NCBI RefSeq assembly: GCF_000007345.1
Contig: NC_003552.1
Span: 5,456,001 to 5,520,000, forward strand
DNA: 64,000 bases
Direction of reading: 5' to 3'
Origin: Methanosarcina acetivorans C2A
Lineage (GTDB): Archaea > Halobacteriota > Methanosarcinia > Methanosarcinales > Methanosarcinaceae
Both the position numbers and the translations under genes were made by a program. This document shows positions 56,656 through 64,000 of this stretch, piece by piece (the stretch's first letter is position 1; each line of letters starts with the position of its first letter). Under the pieces are notes generated by a model. That model searched no databases, was not told where the DNA came from, and was given only the letters and a program-made list of their open reading frames with translations.

Positions 56656-57283
56656 ATGGAAGCTATGAATTTTGACGATAAGGTTCTTTCCGTTAATGAA
56701 GGCCTCAATCCCGATGTAGTCAATTTAAGAGTATACGAAAGCAAAGTATATGAGAGAAAGGTAAATGTGGCTCCTGATGGCGTTGATACGAAGGATATTC
56801 AAGTCTGAAGGAAAAAAATACTCAAGAAGCGTCTTGCTTGTCTCAGAAAAGAATATTTTGCTATATATGAGAACCCTGGGAAAAATAAAGACCTAGACTA
56901 CCTTATTGAAACTGCAAAAAGTTTTGTTGGTACGAACACGGACCTGCATATGATAAACAAGGACGATGGGCTTATAAAAAACATGGAGAAAAGTGCAGAA
57001 GAGCTTGGAATTGCAAGCTGCATCAAGTTCGCTAGACCTGTAAACCAGAGGACAATTCCCTCTGGATTTCAGCGGCAGACCTGCTGGTGCTGCCTCTTCT
57101 CTCAGAAGGAAGAAAAATTTTAGTGCTTGAAACCTTCCCTTATGAAGTCCCTGAAGTGGCAACTGATGTTGGCTAGTTCCCTAGCTTATGACTGAAAGAT
57201 AAACAGGGTATCTGTTTCCTGCAACAAACCCTGAGGAACTGTCTGGAAAAATCAAATTGCGTGCGGCCACCCCACCCTAAAGA
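56656..57283 (+). pseudogene. GT4 glycosyltransferase, heavily frameshifted
   Basis: Pieces of a GT4 enzyme occur in order across frames. Near 56670 is a KVNVAPDGVDTKD stretch, which corresponds to a PNGVD motif, followed by a TGA. Near 56890 are DLDYLIETAKSFVG and DLHMINKDDGLIKNMEKSAE with ELGIASCIKF. After a frame change come DLLVLPLLSEGR, VLETFPYEVPEVATDVG and then a TAG, and LKDKQGI with shifted text to about 57283. The N-terminal domain is gone. Its right end abuts the left end of an IS-like sequence, so insertion or deletion probably finished the gene. Confidence 0.8.
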
Positions 57284-57709
57284 GGCTGTCCGACAATAAC
57301 CTTCAGTAATAAGAGTATTCTGTTGAAGATATAATTCTAATTTTATAATTATTCCTCCTATATCTCTGATTATGGTTTTCATCAAGCCAAAAAATCAAGT
57401 TTGGACTTTACCCCCAGATATTCGAGATCTTATTCCTTCTGATCATATCTGCTACTTGGTTGATTCTTTTGTGGACGAGATGGATTTTAGTGAATTTGAA
57501 ACTCGGTATGATGGTTCTGGGCACCCTGCTTATCATCCTTGCATAATGTGTAAGATTTTGATTCAATCTATGCTTGATAGAGTTCGATCATCGCGAGCGA
57601 TAGCTCGCAATGTTCGAGAAAATATAGTTTACATGTATTTAGCTGAAAACCTACAACCTGATTTTAGAACAATCAGTGACTTTCGGAAAGAAAATGAGAA
57701 ACTGATTAC
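57284..57709 (+). mobile_element. Truncated insertion sequence (IS1182/IS5-group-like)
   Basis: The left part of an element starts near GAGGCTGTCCGACAATAACC. It contains the first ~112 codons of a transposase (57372-57707: IKPKNQVWTLPPDIRDLIPS through DFRTISDFRKENEKLIT), with the DUF772-type N-terminal helix bundle. It stops where the next element begins; the catalytic DDE domain is missing. The transposase start is ATG 57372 after TCCTCC-rich DNA. It cannot move by itself. Confidence 0.8.
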
Positions 57710-58738
57710 TGTTTTGTCCTGAAATAATTTCGCTTTGAAACTTTTTTCCTCTTGTCCATGTTTTCACCACCCAAACAATCTCACTCCTATTCTGAACTTT
57801 GCCTCAACTGGTAATCTATTCCAGAATGCTTCCTGTGGCGATTCTAACTGTTCAAGTTTCAAAGCTCCATGTGGCCTCTTGTTATACCACTGTACGAATT
57901 CTTCAAATGATTCAAACTCTCCTCTAAACCTTTGATATGTATCGAACCATTTCTCTATTTTTCCGTTTGTCTGAGGATGTCTTACCCTTGCAAGTATTGG
58001 TTTGATTCCAAGTTCTTCAATGCATCTTTTAAAGTCACTATCCCATGAACCATCCTTATTAATCCTGTGAGCCCCGAATTCACTTCCATGATCCATAATG
58101 AGCTCTCTTAAAGGGTATATGTCCCAGTACTCTTTGACAAGTTCATCAATCACTTTAATGGTGTTCTCCGTGTTGCAATGAACGTACTCTCCACCTGCAA
58201 TTATCATTCTTGATGAATCATCAAGAATGGCACAGACTTGCAGTCCTAACAGGGGATTCTCATGCCAATCGATGTGTGCAGCAGACATGCTGTGTTCGCG
58301 TTCGTATCTACACCATTTTCTTCTCTGTTTCTTTTTTCGGTTTTCCTTGGCAAGGTCCATGCTAAGTAGATAGTTATGGATTCTGTTATGAGATATCTTA
58401 CGATTATATTTGCCTTCGATGAGAATCTCAAGGTAACAGGCTCCAAACTTATAATCAGAGTAAGTTTGGTCAATCAATTCCTTATCAGAGGAGGATAAGG
58501 GGTTCTTTGGTCTTCCAAGATTAATGCCAACTTGAGGAAGCTGACCAGTTTCAACGTATTCTTTGTAGATCTGCTGAACTCGACGGGCTGAGATCCCCTG
58601 GATCTCAGCTATCGTCGAGGTAGATTCACCTTTCGATTTTTGAGCAATGATCCAACGTATCTTTTTTCCATTAAGTTTCACAAAAGATAAGGGATTACAA
58701 CCGACATATTTAGCGCGAAATAATTTCGGGATAAAACA
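57710..58738. mobile_element. IS481-like insertion sequence, complete
   Basis: The ends form 24-bp imperfect inverted repeats: TGTTTTGTCCTGAAATAATT at the left, and the reverse complement of the right end reads TGTTTTATCCCGAAATTATT (21 of 24 pair overall). It encodes one transposase on the minus strand. There is no target duplication: ATTAC precedes the left end and TTTTT follows the right end. The interrupted transposase on the left does not resume on the right. Confidence 0.88.
57764..58681 (-). CDS. IS481-like DDE transposase
   Basis: The 305-residue protein has an N-terminal helix-turn-helix region (STSTIAEIQGISARRVQQIY, residues about 20-40) and a basic linker (KENRKKKQRRKW). An integrase-type catalytic core follows with D138 (AAHIDWHEN), D197 (IMDHGSEFG) and E243 (HPQTNGKIEKW), spaced as in DDE enzymes. 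All three acidic residues are intact, so it may be active. It lies wholly inside the element bounded by inverted repeats at 57710 and 58738. Confidence 0.92.
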   Translation of the reverse strand: MKLNGKKIRWIIAQKSKGESTSTIAEIQGISARRVQQIYKEYVETGQLPQVGINLGRPKNPLSSSDKELIDQTYSDYKFGACYLEILIEGKYNRKISHNRIHNYLLSMDLAKENRKKKQRRKWCRYEREHSMSAAHIDWHENPLLGLQVCAILDDSSRMIIAGGEYVHCNTENTIKVIDELVKEYWDIYPLRELIMDHGSEFGAHRINKDGSWDSDFKRCIEELGIKPILARVRHPQTNGKIEKWFDTYQRFRGEFESFEEFVQWYNKRPHGALKLEQLESPQEAFWNRLPVEAKFRIGVRLFGW

Positions 58739-58763
58739 TTTTTTAAGAAATCATCTTTTTTAC

Positions 58764-59660
58764 TTAAATCAAACTCTTTAATCCCTGTCCCAGTTCGATC
58801 TCGCCTTTCCACCACCCGGAAATTTTTGAGACATCCGCCCTGGAATCCCGGACATCTCCTGCCCTTGATTCGGCATGGATTATCTGGCTTGAGGAGCCGG
58901 TCAGTTCAATAATATTCTCAGCAAGCTCGAGGACTGTTACACTTTTTCCCATAGCCACATTGAAGACCTGGCCATCCCCATGCTCGAGGGCTGCTACGTT
59001 TGCCATTACAACATCTTTTACATGAACGAAGTCCCTGCTCTGAAGCCCGTCACCGTAAATGACAAGGTCTTTTCCAGCCTTTGCTCTTTCCAAAAAAATA
59101 GGGATCACAGCGGCGTACGGGGATTTGGGATCCTGACGCGGACCATAGACATTGAAGTAGCGCAGGCAAGTAGTCCGAAGCCCGTGTTCTTCATAAAACA
59201 TTCTTGCCAGATATTCTCCGTCAAGCTTGGAGATTGCATAGGGTGAAGCAGGTTCAGGATACATATTCTCCCTTTTAGGAAGTTCAGGGTTGTTTCCATA
59301 AACTGCAGCTGAGGATGCGGTCACGAATTTTTCGACTCCTGCCCTGACGCATGCCTGCAATACATTAAGTGTTCCAAGAGTATTTATCCGGAAAGCCTCA
59401 ACTGGCTTTTCACAACTAAGAGGCACCGATACGAGAGCTGCTTCATGAAAAACACAGTCCATTCCCGAGACAGCCTTTTCGACCGAAGAGGGATCACAGA
59501 TATCTCCCTGAATGAATTCGACATTTCTATGCTGAGGGATATTTCGTGAAAAACCCGTAGTTAGATTATCAAGTATTCTCACACTATGTCCTGCTTCTGC
59601 GAAATACTCAGCTATATGGGAGCCTATGAAACCTGCTCCTCCTGTAATCAGCACTTTCAT
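58764..59660 (-). CDS. NAD-dependent UDP-sugar 4-epimerase (GalE/WbpP-like)
   Basis: This enzyme of about 298 residues starts MKVLITGGAGFIGSHIAEYF, the Rossmann motif. It has TASSAAVYGNN, Y-AIS-K as the catalytic Tyr/Lys pair (SPYAISKLDGEYLA), RYFNVYGPRQDP and YGDGLQSRDFVHVKDVV. The group includes UDP-GlcNAc/UDP-GalNAc 4-epimerases, which would provide UDP-GalNAc for a GalNAc-containing matrix. I placed the start at ATG 59660 because the fold begins there; the 46 codons upstream have no family resemblance. The IS481-like element ends 25 bp beyond its stop codon and seems to have spared the gene. Confidence 0.9.
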   Translation of the reverse strand: MKVLITGGAGFIGSHIAEYFAEAGHSVRILDNLTTGFSRNIPQHRNVEFIQGDICDPSSVEKAVSGMDCVFHEAALVSVPLSCEKPVEAFRINTLGTLNVLQACVRAGVEKFVTASSAAVYGNNPELPKRENMYPEPASPYAISKLDGEYLARMFYEEHGLRTTCLRYFNVYGPRQDPKSPYAAVIPIFLERAKAGKDLVIYGDGLQSRDFVHVKDVVMANVAALEHGDGQVFNVAMGKSVTVLELAENIIELTGSSSQIIHAESRAGDVRDSRADVSKISGWWKGEIELGQGLKSLI

Positions 59661-60194
59661 GTTCCGAGAAAAGGAAAAGATACAAAATAAAATTTTCCAT
59701 GCAGGTCTGAAACTTCCATATTTTCGGAAAACGTAGCAAAATATAGAAGAAATAGTTTTCATCAGGTGGAAGTCCTTTAGAAGGGAAAAATTTTTCATCG
59801 AAAGAAGCCTATGAGTACAGGGGAATTAAAAAAAATTGGGGAATTCAGGTCTTCACAATATAAACCAGCTGACCGGCAAAGTACAGTTAGTCATACAGCT
59901 TGGGGTAAATGGGTAATTTCCAGAAAACAGGTTCAAATAAGTTATTTACTTTCCGGTTTACCTGGACAATTTACTCAGTCTATTATTCCTTTTAGATTTT
60001 CTATTATCCTGCGGCAGCAATATCCGAGAGAATGCCGGTTAGAAAAAGGGTGAAATGTGCAATATGCATAAAACAACCGGAGAAATATGCACAATATGAC
60101 ATGAAATGAATGGATCATAGAAAACTTGACGGGAAGCTCACATAAGTATAAATTGTATGAAGATCGTATACTAAATATTTTCGCAGTGATAAAA
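59661..60194. other. Intergenic promoter region between divergent genes
   Basis: The region lies between the epimerase (minus) and DUF1616 (plus) genes. A + strand 80-codon frame at 59811-60053 has no family. TATA-like stretches (TATAAATTGTAT at 60147 and TAAATATTTT at 60173) could serve the DUF1616 gene. CATGAAATGAATGG and similar short repeats occur but form no clear element. Confidence 0.45.
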
Positions 60195-61082
60195 ATGGCT
60201 GGGAACAGACAATTACCTCTGGATCTGCTACTTGTGGCAGGTCTTGTAATCCTTACTGATATTTTCGTGCTTACTCCCGCACTGAGCGGAAGCTTTCTGC
60301 GCACATTCCTTGGAATTCTCCTGGTCCTCTTCTTACCCGGATATGCCCTGACAGGAGCTCTTCTTCCTGCAAAAAAAGACCTTGAAGGAATTGAGAGGGC
60401 TCTGCTTTCCGTGGGGTTAAGCATTGCCGTAGTCCCGCTCATGGGATTTGGAATGAATTACACCGACTGGGGAATCAGGGAAGTGCCCGTGCTCATAGGG
60501 CTTTCGACTTTTACTCTTCTCATGTGCGGGGTAGCATACTACAGAAGGCTACAGTTACCTGAAGCTGAAGCCTTTGAAGTCCCATTCAAAGCTTCTATCC
60601 TTGCCCTGAAGGCAGAGATTCTAGAAAAGCAAGGATCAAGAGCCGACAGAGCCCTTTCAATCTTACTGGTAATTTTGGTTCTGACCTCTCTCGGCAGCCT
60701 CGCTTATGTAATAGGGAATCCTAGGGAAGGAGAATCATTCACCGAATTCTATATCCTGGGACCCGAAGGGATGGCTGAGAACTACCCCACAAACTACACA
60801 CTGGGAGACAGTGGTATAGTTGTTGTAGGAATTACAAACCATGAGCACAGAACAGTAAACTATACAATGGAACTGAGGCTTGAAAATCGTTCCCTATCTC
60901 TTCCAGAAAACCAGGAATATATCAGCCTTGAAGATAATGTATCCTGGAAAGAGCCAGTCACTTTTACTCCAACTCTTGAGGGAAAGAACATGAAACTGGA
61001 ATTTCTGCTTTTTAATGATACTGAGAAAGACATACCTTACAGGAATGTGCATCTCTGGATTAATGTTACGAAGGAGGCCTGA
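60195..61082 (+). CDS. DUF1616 membrane protein
   Basis: The 295-residue product has four N-terminal membrane helices (LPLDLLLVAGLVILTDIFVL, then FLRTFLGILLVLFLPGYALT, and two more by residue ~110), a cytoplasmic segment, a further helix near residue 155, and an external C-terminal domain with N-x-T sites. It fits DUF1616, a family of archaeal membrane proteins of unknown role. I chose ATG 60195; upstream in-frame starts (GTG 60186, TTG 60126) are possible but less likely. It is translationally close to the CPBP protease gene, which begins one base after its stop, so the two likely act together on the membrane or envelope. Confidence 0.85.
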   Translation: MAGNRQLPLDLLLVAGLVILTDIFVLTPALSGSFLRTFLGILLVLFLPGYALTGALLPAKKDLEGIERALLSVGLSIAVVPLMGFGMNYTDWGIREVPVLIGLSTFTLLMCGVAYYRRLQLPEAEAFEVPFKASILALKAEILEKQGSRADRALSILLVILVLTSLGSLAYVIGNPREGESFTEFYILGPEGMAENYPTNYTLGDSGIVVVGITNHEHRTVNYTMELRLENRSLSLPENQEYISLEDNVSWKEPVTFTPTLEGKNMKLEFLLFNDTEKDIPYRNVHLWINVTKEA

Positions 61083-61083
61083 A

Positions 61084-61959
61084 GTGGCACCTCCGGAATA
61101 TCCACCCTCAGAGCTGGAAGCAGGAAAGATCTCTTTGCCGGAGCTTGGGAAAATGTTTAAAATGCAAACAGAGGAAAAGAATGTCTTCTTAAAAAAGATA
61201 TTTTCCGTAGGAGCTCCTGTTATTGCTATTGCTTTTGCCGAACTGTTAATCTTTAGCGGAAGAATAAAAGAAGCCGCAATAACCTATACTCTGCTCCTCA
61301 TAATCCTTTCGCTTTCAATAATAGTCTCAAAAAAACTGGAGACACGTAAAATTTATCAGGCATTTATACTCCTGCCTATACTTCGTATGGTAAACCTTTC
61401 AATGCCAATTTTCTTTGAATCCAGCCTTTACACTTTCGTATTCATATATGTACCCATGACAATTCCAGCAACTATAATATCCGTTCATCAGAAAATCCCA
61501 AGGGAGAGTAAAGGAGATTTACTCAAGAAAATGAAAATTTACCTGCCCTTTTCTATCCTTGCGGGCCTGATTTTTGCAGAGTTAGAAAATTTATTCATTC
61601 AAACCAGCCCTCTTATTCCTGATCTTTCACTCTTCAACCTGCTGAAACTCACAATTATAATGATTTTTGTAATCGGCCTTACAGAAGAATTCATCTTCAG
61701 AGGAATTATCCAGACAAGACTGGAAGAGTTCCTGGGCCCTGCAGGAGGTATCCTGCTTGCAAGCCTCTTATTCGGGCTAATGCATTCAAGCTATGGCACG
61801 CCTTACGAGATGGCTTATACATTCCTTGCAGGAGGCGTATTGGGATATTTTTTTTACAGGACAAAGAGCCTCGCTCTCGTAGTAATGATCCATGGTTTTA
61901 TAAACATATTTTTATTCGGCCTAATCCCCTACCTGGGGCCAGGACTGGGCTTGATATAA
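61084..61959 (+). CDS. CPBP-family intramembrane metalloprotease (CAAX protease-like)
   Basis: This ~291-residue membrane protein has the three conserved motifs of the CPBP/Abi family: EE-x3-R (LTEEFIFRGIIQTRLEEFLG), F-x3-H (LFGLMHSSYG) and H-x3-N (IHGFINIFL). These form the metal-dependent active site inside the membrane. Such enzymes process prenylated or membrane proteins. GTG at 61084 is the start: AAGGAGG lies six bases upstream and overlaps the end of the DUF1616 gene. It is in one operon with DUF1616; the pseudogene for a secreted protein follows 90 bp later and may once have been its partner. Confidence 0.92.
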   Translation: MAPPEYPPSELEAGKISLPELGKMFKMQTEEKNVFLKKIFSVGAPVIAIAFAELLIFSGRIKEAAITYTLLLIILSLSIIVSKKLETRKIYQAFILLPILRMVNLSMPIFFESSLYTFVFIYVPMTIPATIISVHQKIPRESKGDLLKKMKIYLPFSILAGLIFAELENLFIQTSPLIPDLSLFNLLKLTIIMIFVIGLTEEFIFRGIIQTRLEEFLGPAGGILLASLLFGLMHSSYGTPYEMAYTFLAGGVLGYFFYRTKSLALVVMIHGFINIFLFGLIPYLGPGLGLI

Positions 61960-62048
61960 AACTGTTGGAAAAAATATAAAAGAAACTACATATGACAGAG
62001 CACATAACTTGACCAGGTTAGTTGAGGTAAAAATACGGAAGAAAATCT

Positions 62049-63031
62049 ATGAAGTCTATGATGCTCAAACCAAACAGAGCAGGGCCAGGACCCCCTGTTT
62101 TGTCTACTTATTATACTAACTCTGCTTTTAGGGGCTACAACATCTCCTGCCACCGCAAAGGTAACGGGCTGAGAAGTAAGGCCCGAGAACCCTAAAATAG
62201 GGGATACCCTTGTAATCGCGGGATTAGCTCCCCTGAAGAAGAAGTGGAGATTTCGATTTCTTTTGAAAAGACCGTGCCTGTATACCTGAGAGAGTACAAT
62301 TACGAGTTCGAAAACGTTGAAATTCTTAATTTTAATAATCTTTTTACTGTAAGAGCCGAAGGGGTAGAAAGCCTTAAAGTGAAAATGAAAATGGTTCTCT
62401 CAAAGACTGAGAGTTCCTGGGCTGATGACGGGATAGCTATCGTGTCTTATTCCAGAGTTTCTCCGGGAACATATAAGGTAAGAGTGGAAAGGTAAGAGTG
62501 GACGGCATAGCAGAAGAAGGGGCTTCAAGTGTTAACCTGAAAGTCACAACAGTTCAAAGGCTTAAAGCCGGAACGGATGGAAAGTTTAGCTACAGATATG
62601 GTACAGGGTCAGTTCCTTCAGGAAAACTTGAAATCAAGATGGAAGATTCGAAAAGGGAAATTATCTTTAACACAAAAGGAAACTCCCCTGCTCTTCAGGC
62701 CTCTCCGATTTCTTCCCAGGTCCAGGTATCCGAAGTGTCTGAGGACAGAAAAACTTCCGAACTGGCAGCACTTGAAGGTGAAGAATCCACAGATATGGAA
62801 TTAACAGACAACGAAAATGAAGAAAAACGCAGTATTCAGCTGACTGCAAGTTCGTGGGATGAAGATACCACTAAGGCTGCAACTGGCGGAGAAGTACCTT
62901 CAAAAGATTCAGCAAAAGAATCGGTAATTCAAGAATATGAAAATAAGGTCTTCAGTTTCTCCTATTTGCTTGCCGGAATCGCAGCAGGAGTTGGTATTCT
63001 ACTGATATTCAGGAGTAAAAGTAAGGATTGA
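62049..63031 (+). pseudogene. Secreted/anchored protein with several frame breaks
   Basis: Pieces in changing frames give a signal peptide (LLIILTLLLGATTSPATAKV, near 62105), a TGA at about 62170 (VTG-stop-EVRPENPKIGD), and a frame change near 62220. The body runs to 62495 (ISISFEKTVPVYLREYNYEF onward). After an exact 14-bp tandem duplication the frame resumes as VDGIAEEGASSVNLKVTTVQ, through an acidic Ser/Glu-rich linker to a C-terminal helix (FSYLLAGIAAGVGILLIF) and RSKSKD. The design is a cell-surface protein with cleavable signal and C-terminal anchor. Function unknown. Confidence 0.8.
62475..62502 (+). repeat. Exact 14-bp tandem duplication causing a frameshift
   Basis: AAGGTAAGAGTGGA occurs at 62475-62488 and again at 62489-62502. 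One copy reads TYKVRVDGIAEEG in frame; with two copies a TAA stops the frame after VRVER. The event looks like recent replication slippage. Confidence 0.92.
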
Positions 63032-63139
63032 TGCCCTCTTTATCCCCGTGTCCCGCAGAATATATAAGTGTGGCTCTCTTTACAGGAAGTCAAAAGTATT
63101 AAACTAACGGGATTTCAGGGTATTTCGGAGAAAAAGTAT

Positions 63140-63904
63140 ATGAGAAGGCACTCAAACCGTTACTGGGAAATTGATTGCCTGCGGGGTTTTGCCGTTATTT
63201 TAATGCTTGGATACCATTTTCTCTATGACCTCGATTTTTTTGGGCTTTCTGATGTTGATTTAAAGTCCGGCACTTTACTCTACATTGGGAGGGGGGCAGC
63301 TTTCCTTTTCATCCTGATATCCGGAACCGCACTTTCCATAAGCCGTTCAAGAGCTCTTGCCAGTGAAGCCTTAGGAAAGTCTGAGGAAAATTTTTCAAAA
63401 TACCTGAAAAGAGGACTGAGACTTTTGTCAATGGGAATGATAATTACAGGGATAACCTGGATTTTTTTCCCGGGACAGTATATTCTCTTCGGAATCCTGC
63501 ACTTTTTCGGAGTCTCGGCCATGCTTGCATACCCTTTCCTGAAATACGGAAAAGAAAACCTGCTCTTCAGCCTGTTTTTTGTATTTATAGGGTTCTACCT
63601 TAAAGAGAGAACCTTCAAATTTTCTACCCTGCTCTGGATTGGCTTCAGGCCCGAAGGCTTCACGACCCTTGATTATTTTCCCCTGTTTCCCTGGTTTGGA
63701 GTGCTCCTCGCAGGAATTTTCCTTGGGAATTCCCTTTATAAAGGTGGGAATAGGCAATTTGAAGTCCCCGAAGCCGACAAATTTTTGCTTCCGAAACCCC
63801 TTTCCCGAATAGGGGAACATTCCCTGTTCATATATTTTATCCACCAGCCTCTTTTCCTTGGGTTTTTGCTTCTGACAGGGCTCCTTGACCCGGGGATGCT
63901 GTGA
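63140..63904 (+). CDS. DUF1624 (heparan-alpha-glucosaminide N-acetyltransferase-like) membrane protein
   Basis: This 254-residue protein has about seven membrane helices. Its N-terminal signature YWEIDCLRGFAVILMLGYHFLYD has the conserved Asp/Arg and His of the acyltransferase-3-like group to which DUF1624 belongs, and the C-terminal FIYFIHQPLF is the matching end motif. It may acetylate sugars at the membrane, which would suit the polysaccharide context, but the substrate is unknown. I chose ATG 63140 (GGAG about nine bases upstream); an upstream frame start at 63068 has no resemblance to the family. It reads in the same direction as the CPBP gene. Confidence 0.87.
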   Translation: MRRHSNRYWEIDCLRGFAVILMLGYHFLYDLDFFGLSDVDLKSGTLLYIGRGAAFLFILISGTALSISRSRALASEALGKSEENFSKYLKRGLRLLSMGMIITGITWIFFPGQYILFGILHFFGVSAMLAYPFLKYGKENLLFSLFFVFIGFYLKERTFKFSTLLWIGFRPEGFTTLDYFPLFPWFGVLLAGIFLGNSLYKGGNRQFEVPEADKFLLPKPLSRIGEHSLFIYFIHQPLFLGFLLLTGLLDPGML

Positions 63905-64000
63905 ATAATAGAAAGAACCAAACCTGCTGTTTTTATATATAATACAGGCACCTGATTTTGATTATTATCCGACGTTAAGGCTGCCGGGCTGTAACTACTA

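Overview
The window is a stretch of a Methanosarcina-type methanogenic archaeon. The evidence is F420-dependent methylene-H4MPT dehydrogenase (mtd), the methanofuran enzyme MfnB, archaeal families DUF2111, DUF166, DUF354 and DUF2162, TATA-box promoters, long AT-rich intergenic DNA with miniature transposons, and surface proteins joining a beta-helix to a disaggregatase-type DNRLRE domain. I saw no rRNA, tRNA or CRISPR array. The species cannot be fixed from the sequence alone.

Layout. 1-4032: end of a probable archaeosine synthase gene, then a UbiA prenyltransferase, a geranylgeranyl-reductase-like flavoprotein and a radical SAM/SPASM enzyme, all on + and possibly a prenyl-lipid or methanophenazine-type module. 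4162-16010: an exported CobN-like chelatase with ExbB-like, DUF2149 and DUF2162 membrane proteins, present as one intact operon (9382-15993) and one decayed tandem copy (4162-9000). The set resembles the Hmu haem-acquisition genes of Bacteroidetes. 16161-24425: housekeeping genes, namely a coiled-coil protein with serB, mtd, DUF2111, DUF166, tmk, a HisA-like protein opposite mfnB, and a YdjM-like membrane protein.

24808-55484 is a cell-envelope polysaccharide island. It holds multi-pass GT39-like membrane proteins, GT2 and GT4 glycosyltransferases, two polysaccharide deacetylases, a DUF354 protein, two flippases, a Gfo/Idh/MocA dehydrogenase, UDP-glucose dehydrogenase, GalU and a sugar epimerase, plus two surface beta-helix/DNRLRE proteins. 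UDP-glucose (GalU), UDP-glucuronate (UDP-glucose dehydrogenase) and UDP-GalNAc (4-epimerases) are the precursors expected for methanochondroitin, the GlcA/GalNAc matrix of Methanosarcina. The beta-helix proteins would be the matching matrix-cutting enzymes. This reading is inference. Intergenic DNA here carries two near-identical 242/243-bp MITEs with 6-bp target duplications, a 520-bp inverted-repeat element, and three tandem copies of a leader plus signal peptide.

55485-59660 is a decay and insertion zone: a wrecked GT4 gene, a truncated transposase of a first IS, a complete IS481-like element and a second epimerase. 60195-63904 holds a DUF1616 protein, a CPBP protease, a broken secreted protein whose frame is disrupted partly by an exact 14-bp tandem duplication, and a DUF1624 membrane protein.
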